From Bradyrhizobium barranii subsp. barranii (lineage in GTDB: Bacteria; Pseudomonadota; Alphaproteobacteria; Rhizobiales; Xanthobacteraceae), in NCBI RefSeq assembly GCF_017565645.3, contig NZ_CP086136.1, forward strand, positions 6,059,501 to 6,123,500: a DNA stretch of 64,000 bases. The letters run 5' to 3'. Below the pieces are notes generated by a model. It saw only the letters and a program-made list of their open reading frames with translations. It did not search any database and was not told where the DNA came from. This document shows positions 1 through 7,032 of this stretch, piece after piece; the first letter of the stretch is position 1, and each line of letters begins with the position of its first letter. A program made the translations under genes and the position numbers.

Positions 1-136
1 TGTCGGTGTCGGTCAGCGCCAGTGCGGGCTGGTGGTCTTTCTTCGCAAGCTCGGCGAGCTTGGCGATCTTGATCGAGCCCTTGAGCAGCGAATAGGCCGA
101 GTGAACGTGAAGGTGGACAAATCCGGCGCTCGGCAT
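1..136 (-). CDS. dnaE: DNA polymerase III alpha subunit, N-terminal fragment
   Basis: The first 45 codons of the replicative polymerase alpha subunit run off the left edge of the window. The reading starts [18 protein letters not shown] and continues through a KIAKLAELA segment to ALTDTD. The HLHVH and TDTD pieces are hallmarks of the N-terminal PHP domain, whose histidines and aspartates bind metal in this family. The start is the ATG at 134-136. In related alphaproteobacteria dnaE follows lolC-lolD, but here about 23.5 kb separates it from lolD. Only the N-terminus is visible, so length and catalytic residues cannot be judged. Confidence 0.93.
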   Translation of the reverse strand, partial: MPSAGFVHLHVHSAYSLLKGSIKIAKLAELAKKDHQPALALTDTD

Positions 137-336
137 GGTCGCGTGACGGCCTCTTGCAGTGAGATGGAGCGGTCGCCGGCTCCAGGGGGATCATGAGGAC
201 ATTTTCCGCCCACCCAGCCGACTCGCCTCACAATGGTGGGGCGTCACCGCTTCAGAGTCCACGCCGGAGCCACGAAACGGCCGCGTCGTCCCGCTTTTCC
301 CCAAGGGCATGACCAAGGGGTCTGGCCAGCTGCGGC

Positions 337-435
337 CTAGAGCTGCGGAATCACCTGCGCCCAGATTGCGATCATCCCGACGAACAGCGAGATCGAGGCG
401 AGTGCGGCGGCTTCTTCCACGAAAATCCTGAACAT
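337..435 (-). CDS. 32-residue single-helix membrane microprotein
   Basis: A tiny gene too short for usual gene finders. It reads MFRIFVEEAAALASISLF, continues GMIAIWAQVIPQL and stops. Apart from the first few residues it is one hydrophobic helix, consistent with a one-pass inner-membrane peptide. A GGAG lies 6 nt before this ATG. An in-frame ATG four codons upstream (at 447) would add MEQA but has a poorer ribosome site. It sits upstream of dnaE on the same strand and I believe similar peptides occur in Bradyrhizobium. Function is unknown. Confidence 0.6.
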   Translation of the reverse strand: MFRIFVEEAAALASISLFVGMIAIWAQVIPQL

Positions 436-547
436 GGCTTGCTCCATCACCAGAACGTATGAAGAACATTGTTCTCATTTCGTTCTTGAGAGTCAAGCCG
501 TGTGAGCTCTCTCGAAAAGTGATGGTTAACTCGCTGAATTCACGCAA

Positions 548-580
548 CAAAAAAGCCCCGGCGCAAGGCCGGGGCTTTTC
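548..580 (-). terminator. Intrinsic terminator after the outer-membrane protein gene
   Basis: A 12-bp perfect stem (AAAAGCCCCGGC pairing with GCCGGGGCTTTT) with a 5-nt loop lies 30 bp beyond the stop of the 609-1328 gene. Read on the minus strand it ends in a run of six T. On the plus strand the T run is shorter, so it could be weakly bidirectional. Confidence 0.88.
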
Positions 581-608
581 GACGATCGTTCGAAATGAGC
601 GACCAGTC

Positions 609-1328
609 TCAGTAGCGACCGATCATCGGGCCGCCGAACTTGTAGTTCAGGCGGACGAGACCCATGTCGACGTCCTGGCGGATGCGCTCCGAGCCGGCGA
701 AGCCAGCGAAGGTCACGTCCTTGTCGGACAGGAAGATGTGGTTGTACTCGACGCCAACCGACCAGTTCGGCGCGAAGCCGTACTCGAGGCCGGCACCGAC
801 CGTGCCACCCCAGCGGCTGTCGCTGGACGAGGAGAGCAGCGCGCCCGCCGTGCTGGAGATCTCGTACTTGTTGCTGACCACAGCCGCACCGCCCTTGACG
901 TAGACCAGGACGTTGTTCCAGGCGTAGCCAACCTGACCGGTGATCAGACCGAACGCATCGATCTTGGTGCGGTTGCGGGTGGCGAACAGCGCGCTGGTGT
1001 TGTCGCCCGAGAAGTCAGCCCAGTTGCCCTGGCCTTCCACACCGAACACCCACTGGCCGGACTGCCAGCGATAGCCGATCTGACCACCGACCGTGCCGCC
1101 GGTCGCATCGTGCGAGCCTTCGCGGCCCACGCCAACGAAATCCCAGGTCGCGTGCGACGAACCGCCGCCGCCGTTGATGCCGATGTAGAAGCCGCTCCAG
1201 TCATAGACGGTCGCGATCATCGCGGGCGCCTTGGTGTAAGGCCGCGCAGCGAGGTCAGCAGCCAGCGCCGGCGCAGTCGCGCTCAGCGCGACAAGGCTCA
1301 CAGCAGCAAGCAACAGATTCTTGTTCAT
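609..1328 (-). CDS. Outer-membrane beta-barrel protein (Omp25/Omp31-like)
   Basis: A 239-residue porin-family protein. Residues 1-23 form a signal peptide ending ALAAD. A short linker follows, then DWSGFYIGINGGGG, the standard first strand of rhizobial OMP_b-brl proteins. Alternating aromatic/polar strands continue to a C-terminal LVRLNYKFGGPMIGRY, which resembles an outer-membrane insertion signal with the usual terminal aromatic. The start has a GGGA ribosome site 5 nt upstream, and a strong terminator follows the stop. Family members are structural surface proteins. Specific transport is not implied. It is probably a single-gene transcript with an upstream leader of about 100-250 nt. Confidence 0.88.
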   Translation of the reverse strand: MNKNLLLAAVSLVALSATAPALAADLAARPYTKAPAMIATVYDWSGFYIGINGGGGSSHATWDFVGVGREGSHDATGGTVGGQIGYRWQSGQWVFGVEGQGNWADFSGDNTSALFATRNRTKIDAFGLITGQVGYAWNNVLVYVKGGAAVVSNKYEISSTAGALLSSSSDSRWGGTVGAGLEYGFAPNWSVGVEYNHIFLSDKDVTFAGFAGSERIRQDVDMGLVRLNYKFGGPMIGRY

Positions 1329-1406
1329 TTGATTCCCGTTCCAGTTTCGTCGTTAGGCCCCCGGGCCGTAGGGCCGTCATATCAGCGCTCGACGGAATTG
1401 CTGTAA

Positions 1407-1426
1407 CCCCGACGCAACAGTCGGGG
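1407..1426. promoter_or_regulatory. Perfect hairpin in the omp upstream region
   Basis: CCCCGAC, a 6-nt spacer and GTCGGGG form a 7-bp perfect inverted repeat about 80 bp upstream of the omp start. It has no T run on either side, so it is not a convincing terminator. It could be a 5' leader stem stabilising the omp mRNA or a protein binding site. Confidence 0.3.
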
Positions 1427-1582
1427 CCAAAGGGCTGTGCTGCGTTAATGAATGTTTAGCAGCGCGCGCGGGAAACCCTTTGAAACAAGGGTTTTCATGA
1501 GTTCCAATGTCGACTACACGACGTATGTTGCATCTGTGCCTGGACACCTGATGCACGCACGATTGTGTGATTGGAGATTGAG

Positions 1583-1903
1583 ATGCGCAGACAGATTGCC
1601 CTCCCCATTGTCGCCACATTTTCGCTCGCAATCGCCACATTCGCGCTCACGCTGAGTGCAAGCACGCCCGCACGCACATTCGGCACGCATCACGCGTTCT
1701 GCCTGACCGGCCAGGAATGGCCGGGGCTGAGCAATTGCACGTTCGACAGTTACGCACAGTGTCAGGCAAGCTCGTCGGGCCGCGCGCTGACCTGCATCGC
1801 GAATCCGTATTTCACTGGCCAGAGCGACGATCCCTACGCCTATCAGAATCGTCCGCGCGCCCAGACACCGGGCTATTCACCCGGCTACTACCCACCGCGC
1901 TGA
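1583..1903 (+). CDS. DUF3551 family secreted protein
   Basis: A 106-residue protein with an N-terminal signal peptide (RRQIALPIVATFSLAIATF) and a cysteine-containing mature part. Its segment SSGRALTCIANPYFTGQ followed by YQNRPRA is typical of DUF3551, a small secreted family abundant in Bradyrhizobium. The C-terminus is Pro/Gly/Tyr rich. The ATG at 1583 has GGAG 6 nt upstream; an earlier TTG at 1571 overlaps that site and is rejected. It is followed at once by a second DUF3551 gene. Function unknown. A degraded relative lies at 18.8-19.1 kb. Confidence 0.78.
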   Translation: MRRQIALPIVATFSLAIATFALTLSASTPARTFGTHHAFCLTGQEWPGLSNCTFDSYAQCQASSSGRALTCIANPYFTGQSDDPYAYQNRPRAQTPGYSPGYYPPR

Positions 1904-1904
1904 G

Positions 1905-2159
1905 ATGCGCCGCGCCCGCTTCGCGCTCGTCGCCACCGGCCTGCTCTTCTCGGGCGTGCCGGCGCACGCCCAGACCTACGATCCCAGCTATCCCGTCTGC
2001 ATGCAGATCTACGGCCCGGTCGGCTATTTCGACTGCCGCTACACTTCGCTCGAACAGTGCAGATTTCTCGCCGTCGGCCGCTCCGCGAGCTGCGCCGTGA
2101 ACCCCTACTTTCCGCAGAAGAGGTCAAAGGCTCCCCGGCGGCCGAAGCAGGCCGACTAG
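1905..2159 (+). CDS. DUF3551 family secreted protein, second copy
   Basis: An 84-residue DUF3551 protein whose ATG begins one base after the TGA of the preceding paralogue, so translation is likely coupled. A signal peptide (RRARFALVATGLLFSGVPAHAQ) precedes a mature domain with CMQIYGPVGYFDCRYTSLEQCRF and a closing SCAVNPYF, which carries four cysteines spaced as in the family. The tail is basic (KRSKAPRRPKQ). The pair differ well beyond recent duplication. No partner genes indicate a role. Confidence 0.78.
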   Translation: MRRARFALVATGLLFSGVPAHAQTYDPSYPVCMQIYGPVGYFDCRYTSLEQCRFLAVGRSASCAVNPYFPQKRSKAPRRPKQAD

Positions 2160-2248
2160 GCGTGCTCCCATGCCGGGACTTGCCAACTTTGACGCCCTTG
2201 CGAGCTTAACGCACTTGCGAGCTTTTCCATCGCGCCGACATTGCCCGC

Positions 2249-2902
2249 TCACCCTCTCGTCGCGTATTCGGAAGTTACTTTCCGAGCGAGGTCTTGCACG
2301 ACAGCCAAGAACGCAGCCGACGCCATCGGCCGATACGGCTCCAAGGCCTGGTCCGAGGGCGGTAACGTCAGCAGCAGGTCCGCATCGCCATGACAATCTT
2401 GATAATCTTGTAGCCAGAGCGCCGTCACATGGACCGCCGGCACGGTGAGCAGGAAAGCCTCGAAGCGTCCTTCCCGAACTTCAGGAAGCTTCTCGGCACG
2501 ACGGATCGCCTCCGACGTCGCCGCCACAAACGGCCCTTCGTTCAGGTCACCCAGTTCATACGTCGTCTCATACATCGTCGCTGCCGACTTCACGATTGTC
2601 GCAGCAGCGATCGGCTCCTGTTCCTCCCCTCCTCCCCCATCATCAGCGGCGGTGCGCCGCTTCGCTTCAATCACAAGAAATCTCCAATTGCCTAGCTTCG
2701 CAGCCGCTCTGAGTTTGTCTGCGCGACGGATCTTGCCAAAAGCCAGATAGGCAATGCGATGCGGCAGGGAAATGAAGACCGCGTCGCGGTTGGCAGTGGA
2801 AAGCCTTGATCGCGGGAATTTCGGGTTGCCCACCCGGCTGGCCACCGCTCGCTTCACAGCTACGACCGCAGCCGCCGGAGGATCGCTGGGATGAATTGCC
2901 AT
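2249..2902 (-). CDS. Unknown protein, last gene of the cyclase-haloperoxidase-protease cluster
   Basis: A 217-residue protein that I do not recognise. It starts MAIHPSDPPAAAVVAVKRAV with GGAG 8 nt upstream; longer readings from 2998 lack a ribosome site. The middle contains WRFLVIEAKRRTAADDGGGGEEQEP, a charged low-complexity loop. The C-terminal half includes FEAFLLTVPAVHVTALWLQDY, a compact hydrophobic beta/alpha core. There is no signal peptide, so it is probably cytoplasmic. The gene begins 29 bp after the papain-like protease gene and is very likely co-transcribed and functionally paired with it, for example as inhibitor, chaperone or substrate (inference). Confidence 0.7.
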   Translation of the reverse strand: MAIHPSDPPAAAVVAVKRAVASRVGNPKFPRSRLSTANRDAVFISLPHRIAYLAFGKIRRADKLRAAAKLGNWRFLVIEAKRRTAADDGGGGEEQEPIAAATIVKSAATMYETTYELGDLNEGPFVAATSEAIRRAEKLPEVREGRFEAFLLTVPAVHVTALWLQDYQDCHGDADLLLTLPPSDQALEPYRPMASAAFLAVVQDLARKVTSEYATRG

Positions 2903-2931
2903 CTTTTCTCTCCTTTCACGGTGGCGAGGTT

Positions 2932-3492
2932 CTAGACCGGGGCCTTGGTGAAGTAAGTGTCCGTCCAGACACCTTTGGCGTCCTGATAGTTTGAGCAAAA
3001 TCGATCAAACTGGATCTCCGGTGTTAGGCCGAAAAGGGGATCCTCAATGACCAGGCTGTCGGTATCCTCCAGATATCCGACGATCGCGACGAAGTGCGCC
3101 GGTCCCTCCTCATCTTCGTCTCCCGACCAGACCGTGCGAACACAAATGGGGCGCCCTGCACTGATCTCCTGCTGCACCTCCATTCGTGTCGCTCGTTGGT
3201 CGAGGGCCAACACGGCGAGACAGCGGACTCGGTTGAGCGGTGATCCGAGAGAATGCGTCACATCGAATTCCAGGCCCGGCGTGCCGCAAGGGAAATCACA
3301 GCAATCATGCCGGTTCAATTCAAGGTCGGCGATGCGGCACTGCGTGAAAGTACTGGTCTCGTCGTAATAGCGCGAGATGCTGTAAGCGACGGCTGCCCAG
3401 CACCAATTGATGTGACACTGATGTTGCATCGTGAAATCTGGCGCCAACTGAATCCGTGTCCTTTCGATGACGGAAATTTCTTCCACACCCAT
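2932..3492 (-). CDS. Papain-like cysteine protease (peptidase C70/C39-like)
   Basis: A 186-residue protein with a complete papain-fold catalytic set: Cys31 in HINWCWAAVAYSIS, His133 in PAHFVAIVGY and Asp151 in IEDPLFG. The QHQCHINWCWAA start resembles the AvrRpt2-type C70 family. A cysteine-rich insert (RHDCCDFPCG, about 62-70) is unusual. There is no signal peptide or secretion signal, so the product is probably intracellular. The start has GAGG 7 nt upstream. It lies between a haloperoxidase/PAP2-like gene and an unknown protein, all on the minus strand. The substrate is unknown. Confidence 0.8.
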   Translation of the reverse strand: MGVEEISVIERTRIQLAPDFTMQHQCHINWCWAAVAYSISRYYDETSTFTQCRIADLELNRHDCCDFPCGTPGLEFDVTHSLGSPLNRVRCLAVLALDQRATRMEVQQEISAGRPICVRTVWSGDEDEEGPAHFVAIVGYLEDTDSLVIEDPLFGLTPEIQFDRFCSNYQDAKGVWTDTYFTKAPV

Positions 3493-3552
3493 TGCAATAC
3501 CTCGTGGTTGAGATCGATTGGTCCAACTTCAATTCCTTGTGGCCGTGCGGAG

Positions 3553-3579
3553 CGCATCCTTGCAAAATCCAAGGATGCG
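3553..3579 (-). promoter_or_regulatory. Intercistronic stem-loop
   Basis: A perfect 10-bp stem (CGCATCCTTG pairing with CAAGGATGCG) with a 7-nt loop sits in the 114-bp gap between the haloperoxidase-like gene and the protease gene. It has no T run, so it is more likely an RNA processing or stability element than a terminator. Confidence 0.4.
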
Positions 3580-3606
3580 ATCTCGGCTGCGGCATTAGGC
3601 ACTGTT

Positions 3607-4440
3607 CTAATGCTCTTGTTTTGCCGCCTCGGTCACCGCATGGAAGGTGCTGCATTGCTGGAGGTACGGAAACACGGCTTCAGCAATGGCCTTCCCGGCA
3701 GCCGTGTCACTCGGGTAGTGGACGCCAGCGATCTCGCGATTCTTCCCGATCCGCGCGGCCAGCGCCCTCAGTGCACTCTTGGCACCGGGGATAATCTCTC
3801 CCAGCGCCAGTGCCATCAGATGACTCTCCAGCGAATGTCCGCTCGGATAGGAGGCGTGCCAGGGCGACGCGACCATTGGGAAAAGCGCCGGACACACCTG
3901 TTGCGGCCGCCCGCGATTGAACCTGAGCTTGTAGTAGACGGCGACCATCAGCCCAACATGATCGGCCATCTCCAGAATCTTGATCGTATTTGGATGCGCA
4001 GACGGCGAAAGCATGAGGACCTGCGCAAAATAGCCGACAAGCCTCACGTCCTGATCGACGATCTCATCTGCCAACCTCTTGCGACGATCCATCGACGCCC
4101 CAAGCAGTTCATCGATCTCGCCGAAAATCACATCGTGATCCGTTGGCGGGCCGGCGACAGTGATGGTTTGCCAATCGGTCTTGGCAAATTCGAGCAATGC
4201 GATCTGGGCAAAAAAGTCAGGGCGCCAGGCAGACAGCGGGAATGTCGCCCCGTAATTCAAGCTACCGGGCAGGACTCCGACGAAACTCTCGAAGATCGGG
4301 AAAGGACGCGGGGGAATTCCACCACCAACGTAACCGCCGCTGACTGCGCCGTTTCCGCCACCACCGCCGCCGCCGCCGCCGCCTCCGCCGCCGCCACCAC
4401 CACCGCCACCACCACCGCCTCCTCCTGCAACACCAGGCAT
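3607..4440 (-). CDS. Vanadium haloperoxidase / PAP2-like phosphatase with polyglycine head
   Basis: A 277-residue member of the vanadium-dependent haloperoxidase/PAP2 acid phosphatase superfamily. The three active-site motifs are all present: Lys171 with RP178-179 in YKLRFNRGRP, PSGH at 199-202, and Arg235-x5-His241-x3-Asp245 in NREIAGVHYPSD. Residues 6-29 are 24 uninterrupted glycines followed by another Gly-rich stretch, with no signal peptide. I prefer the ATG at 4440 because GGAG lies 6 nt upstream; an ATG at 4452 would add four residues. It follows the cyclase gene by 49 bp. Whether it is a phosphatase or a peroxidase cannot be told from sequence. Confidence 0.82.
   Translation of the reverse strand: MPGVAGGGGGGGGGGGGGGGGGGGGGGGGNGAVSGGYVGGGIPPRPFPIFESFVGVLPGSLNYGATFPLSAWRPDFFAQIALLEFAKTDWQTITVAGPPTDHDVIFGEIDELLGASMDRRKRLADEIVDQDVRLVGYFAQVLMLSPSAHPNTIKILEMADHVGLMVAVYYKLRFNRGRPQQVCPALFPMVASPWHASYPSGHSLESHLMALALGEIIPGAKSALRALAARIGKNREIAGVHYPSDTAAGKAIAEAVFPYLQQCSTFHAVTEAAKQEH
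4354..4425 (-). repeat. Trinucleotide repeat coding for 24 glycines
   Basis: Seventy-two bases made only of glycine codons (GGC, GGT and GGA mixed) inside the haloperoxidase-like gene. The codon mix suggests it is not a very recent pure slippage expansion, but length polymorphism between strains would be expected. Confidence 0.9.
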
Positions 4441-4489
4441 TGTGCTCTCCATCGAGGGGCTAATAATTTGAACCGGGCTCCTGGCCCCA

Positions 4490-6367
4490 TCAATCCGGCA
4501 ACCCAGCTGCTCCTAATCGCTCGACATACAAAGACCCCTGGGGCTCCTTGAACGGACAACGGCGCGCATAGTCCGATACCCTGAAGCCGGGCAGGATGTT
4601 CTTATGGTGCTGCGAAACCTGCCGCGCTTCCTCCAGGCGACCAACCGCGACGAGGCTTGCGGCGAGGACGCGCGCGGCGTTTCCAAAACGCGGGCTGAGG
4701 GTCAAAGACTTCTTCGACCAGCGAATGGCATCGTCAAACGTTCCGTTCAGATAATGATTTTGGCCGAGCAGGCAGAAATTGAAAAAGGCCTGTTGGCCAA
4801 GTGGTGAAAGCCGGATGGCGCGCTCCGCACGGGCGATTCCGGTTGAAGCATCGCCGATGAACCCGGGGGTCCCGCTCCCGAACACCCATGCCCACGAATT
4901 GCTGGGGGATATGGCAAGAGCCCGCTCACACAGGTCCAATCCGCTGTCGTAGTCACGAAAGAACATGCTCTTGCCGTGCCCCTGTATCGCGAGCGCGAGA
5001 GCATTTTGCGGGTCTCTTTCGATGGCACAATTGGACAGTCGGATCACGTCGGCCGAATCCGCATCGAAATCCGACGACCACCCCTCCGCGATCTTGAAAT
5101 TGTGCCACTTCGCAGCGAACGCGTACGGCGCCGCGTATTCGGGGTCTTCCTCGCTGGCTTTCTCGAGCAGCCCTTTGGCGCGCGAGAAGCTCGCGAAATC
5201 GAATTTGTAGAGCAGCTCAAGCGCCCGCAGGAGATAGTCATACGCATTGAGGCTCTTCGGCGGCTTTCGCAGCGCCCGCTTGATCTCTGCGCGACGCACA
5301 TAGGCGGCGATCTTCTCAACGACACCAATGGCGATCTCGTCCTGGACTTCGAAAACGTCCGCAAGGTCCGTGTCGTATTTCTCGGCCCACACCACGGAGC
5401 CAGTCGCAACATCGACCAACTCGACCGAAAACCGGAATCGCTTGCCCGATCGACGAACGTGACCGCTGACGTAATAGCGAACGCCAAGCTTCTCGCCGAT
5501 TTCGACGGGATCGATCTCGCGCTGACGAAACGGCATCGTCGACCCGCGAGACACCACCAGGAGCTCCTGAATATTACTCAGGCTGACAATGATGTCTTCG
5601 ACGAAGCCTTCGGCAAAATAGCTGTCGTCGACCTCCGAAGAGCTGTTCGCAAACGGAAGAACGGCGATCGAGGGCAGTTTGGTTCGTCTCGAGGATTTGG
5701 TGGAAGCGCCGATCACCGTGCGGCGGTCCACTCCCGGCGAGAGCAGGAGAAAGGCATGAACCGGCCGCGACAGGTTCTTGAGATGAAGCTCACCCAGGTC
5801 GTCAAACTTGAATTCGCTCAGATCGGCGACTACTCGCAAAAGGGCCGACGACACCACAACGCCGCCCGCGGGAGCGACAGATTGCAAGCGTGCTGCGATA
5901 TTGACGCCATGGCCGTAGACATCGTTCAGATCAAAGATGACAGGCTCCCAATGGACGCCGATGCGAAAGGCTATGCGGCGCTCGGGAGGTTGCAAGGTTT
6001 CAAGCCCGGTGACTTCACGCTGCAACTCGGAGGCACAGCGAAGGGCATCGAGCGGGCTCTCGAACACCGCGACGAAGCCGTCGCCGGTGTTCTTCACAAT
6101 CTCGCCTCGTCGACCGATCAAAGCAGGATCGATGACGCTCACGCGAAGAGCCCGATAGCGACTATGCGTCTCGACCTCAGCAGCTTCCATAAGTCTGGTA
6201 TAGCTGACGACGTCCGCCACGAGGACGGCGCGGAAAGGTCTTTCGAATTCGAGGATCTTACCTACTTGGGAATTAAAGTCCTGTTCGGCAGCACCAACCA
6301 ACCTCGCACCACTGTCGTTGGCGGTGTTCGGCGACGACGGGGGGTCGCTCGTAGGCTCCGACTTCAT
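4490..6367 (-). CDS. Class III adenylate/guanylate cyclase with TolB-like and TPR domains
   Basis: A protein of about 625 residues. An N-terminal cyclase homology domain carries both metal-binding aspartates (VLVADVVSYTRLME and NTGDGFVAVF) and the transition-state Asn/Arg in HGVNIAARLQ, so it should be catalytic. A TolB/FlgO-like domain follows, from SIAVLPFANSS through YYVSGHVRRSGKRFR to GSVVWAEKYD, and then several TPR repeats. The start at 6367 has GAGG 5 nt upstream; an upstream extension to 6445 has none. There is no obvious membrane segment. It is the promoter-proximal gene of the minus-strand cluster with the haloperoxidase-like and protease genes. Confidence 0.87.
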   Translation of the reverse strand: MKSEPTSDPPSSPNTANDSGARLVGAAEQDFNSQVGKILEFERPFRAVLVADVVSYTRLMEAAEVETHSRYRALRVSVIDPALIGRRGEIVKNTGDGFVAVFESPLDALRCASELQREVTGLETLQPPERRIAFRIGVHWEPVIFDLNDVYGHGVNIAARLQSVAPAGGVVVSSALLRVVADLSEFKFDDLGELHLKNLSRPVHAFLLLSPGVDRRTVIGASTKSSRRTKLPSIAVLPFANSSSEVDDSYFAEGFVEDIIVSLSNIQELLVVSRGSTMPFRQREIDPVEIGEKLGVRYYVSGHVRRSGKRFRFSVELVDVATGSVVWAEKYDTDLADVFEVQDEIAIGVVEKIAAYVRRAEIKRALRKPPKSLNAYDYLLRALELLYKFDFASFSRAKGLLEKASEEDPEYAAPYAFAAKWHNFKIAEGWSSDFDADSADVIRLSNCAIERDPQNALALAIQGHGKSMFFRDYDSGLDLCERALAISPSNSWAWVFGSGTPGFIGDASTGIARAERAIRLSPLGQQAFFNFCLLGQNHYLNGTFDDAIRWSKKSLTLSPRFGNAARVLAASLVAVGRLEEARQVSQHHKNILPGFRVSDYARRCPFKEPQGSLYVERLGAAGLPD

Positions 6368-7032
6368 TGATCCCTCAGCGGCGAATAAAGCCTCTTGCCG
6401 AGCAGAGTCTCGTCCTTGAACCAGTCTGCAACACGCTAAACGCAATTCGGTTGAGGCGCTACCAAAATCACCCGAATGGCTCGGAGCGGCAGCGCCACAA
6501 CAAGTGGCGGCGGAGAGTAAAAGGGCTTCTTCGGATTACCTCATCTTGGCGATCAGCGGCTCGCGCTGGAATAAGGCGCCCGATCAACGCACTCTACCTT
6601 TCGAATTCCTTTTGAATTCCTTATGAATTCCTTCTGAATTTCGACAGCATTCGCGAATTCCCACTTGCACCGGGCCCCGAAGTGGAAGCCCTCGCGCCGG
6701 GCGCGATGGCAAAAGGTCGCGCCGACCGCCTCAACCGCCAATACGCTTTGCTGCAGACTTGCAACTGTTTTGCCCTCAAGCGAGTCGACCCCGTCTGTAG
6801 AGTGGATAGCGAAAGTCGCGGGAAGGCCGAAGCGCACCGATGAAGCCACAGGCTGGTGCGCGACGAGTCCGGATGGCCCCACACTTAAATCGGGACGCTG
6901 ATATGCGGCATGCCTTGCATCGCGCCTCCGATGTTGACGTGAGCTGGTGCGGGTTTAAGTACGGCAACAAATCTTGCAGGGGTGGCGACGTTCGCTGGGC
7001 TGGTTCCCGTTGACGCCACCAATGCAGGACAC
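6368..7032. other. Non-coding interval before the MFS gene
   Basis: About 660 bp with no gene I can support. It holds the 11-bp tandem repeats at 6603-6646. It must also contain the divergent promoters of the cyclase cluster (minus) and the transporter (plus). A reading on the minus strand near 6553-6882 has no homology I recognise and crosses the repeats. Confidence 0.5.
6603..6646. repeat. Four 11-bp tandem repeats of GAATTCCTTNT
   Basis: GAATTC motifs start at 6603, 6614 and 6625, a degenerate GAATTT unit starts at 6636, and a further GAATTC lies at 6655. The exact 11-bp period puts each unit on the same face of the helix, as in operator arrays. It is AT-rich relative to its surroundings. 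Confidence 0.75.

Noticed and set aside
2932..3492. Calling the C70-like protease a type III secreted effector
   Set aside because: No secretion genes are nearby, and it is embedded in an operon with cytoplasmic-looking enzymes. The AvrRpt2-like fold alone does not prove export.
3253..4551. A 432-residue plus-strand frame across the protease and haloperoxidase-like genes
   Set aside because: The opposite strand shows complete catalytic motifs; the plus frame has none and includes the poly-Thr/Ala reading of the glycine repeat.
6603..6646. Tandem repeats considered as a CRISPR array
   Set aside because: The units are 11 bp and contiguous with no spacers, and no cas gene is in the window.
6553..6882. 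A 109-residue minus-strand frame across the 11-bp repeats
   Set aside because: No domain, no ribosome site, and the repeats are better explained as DNA elements.
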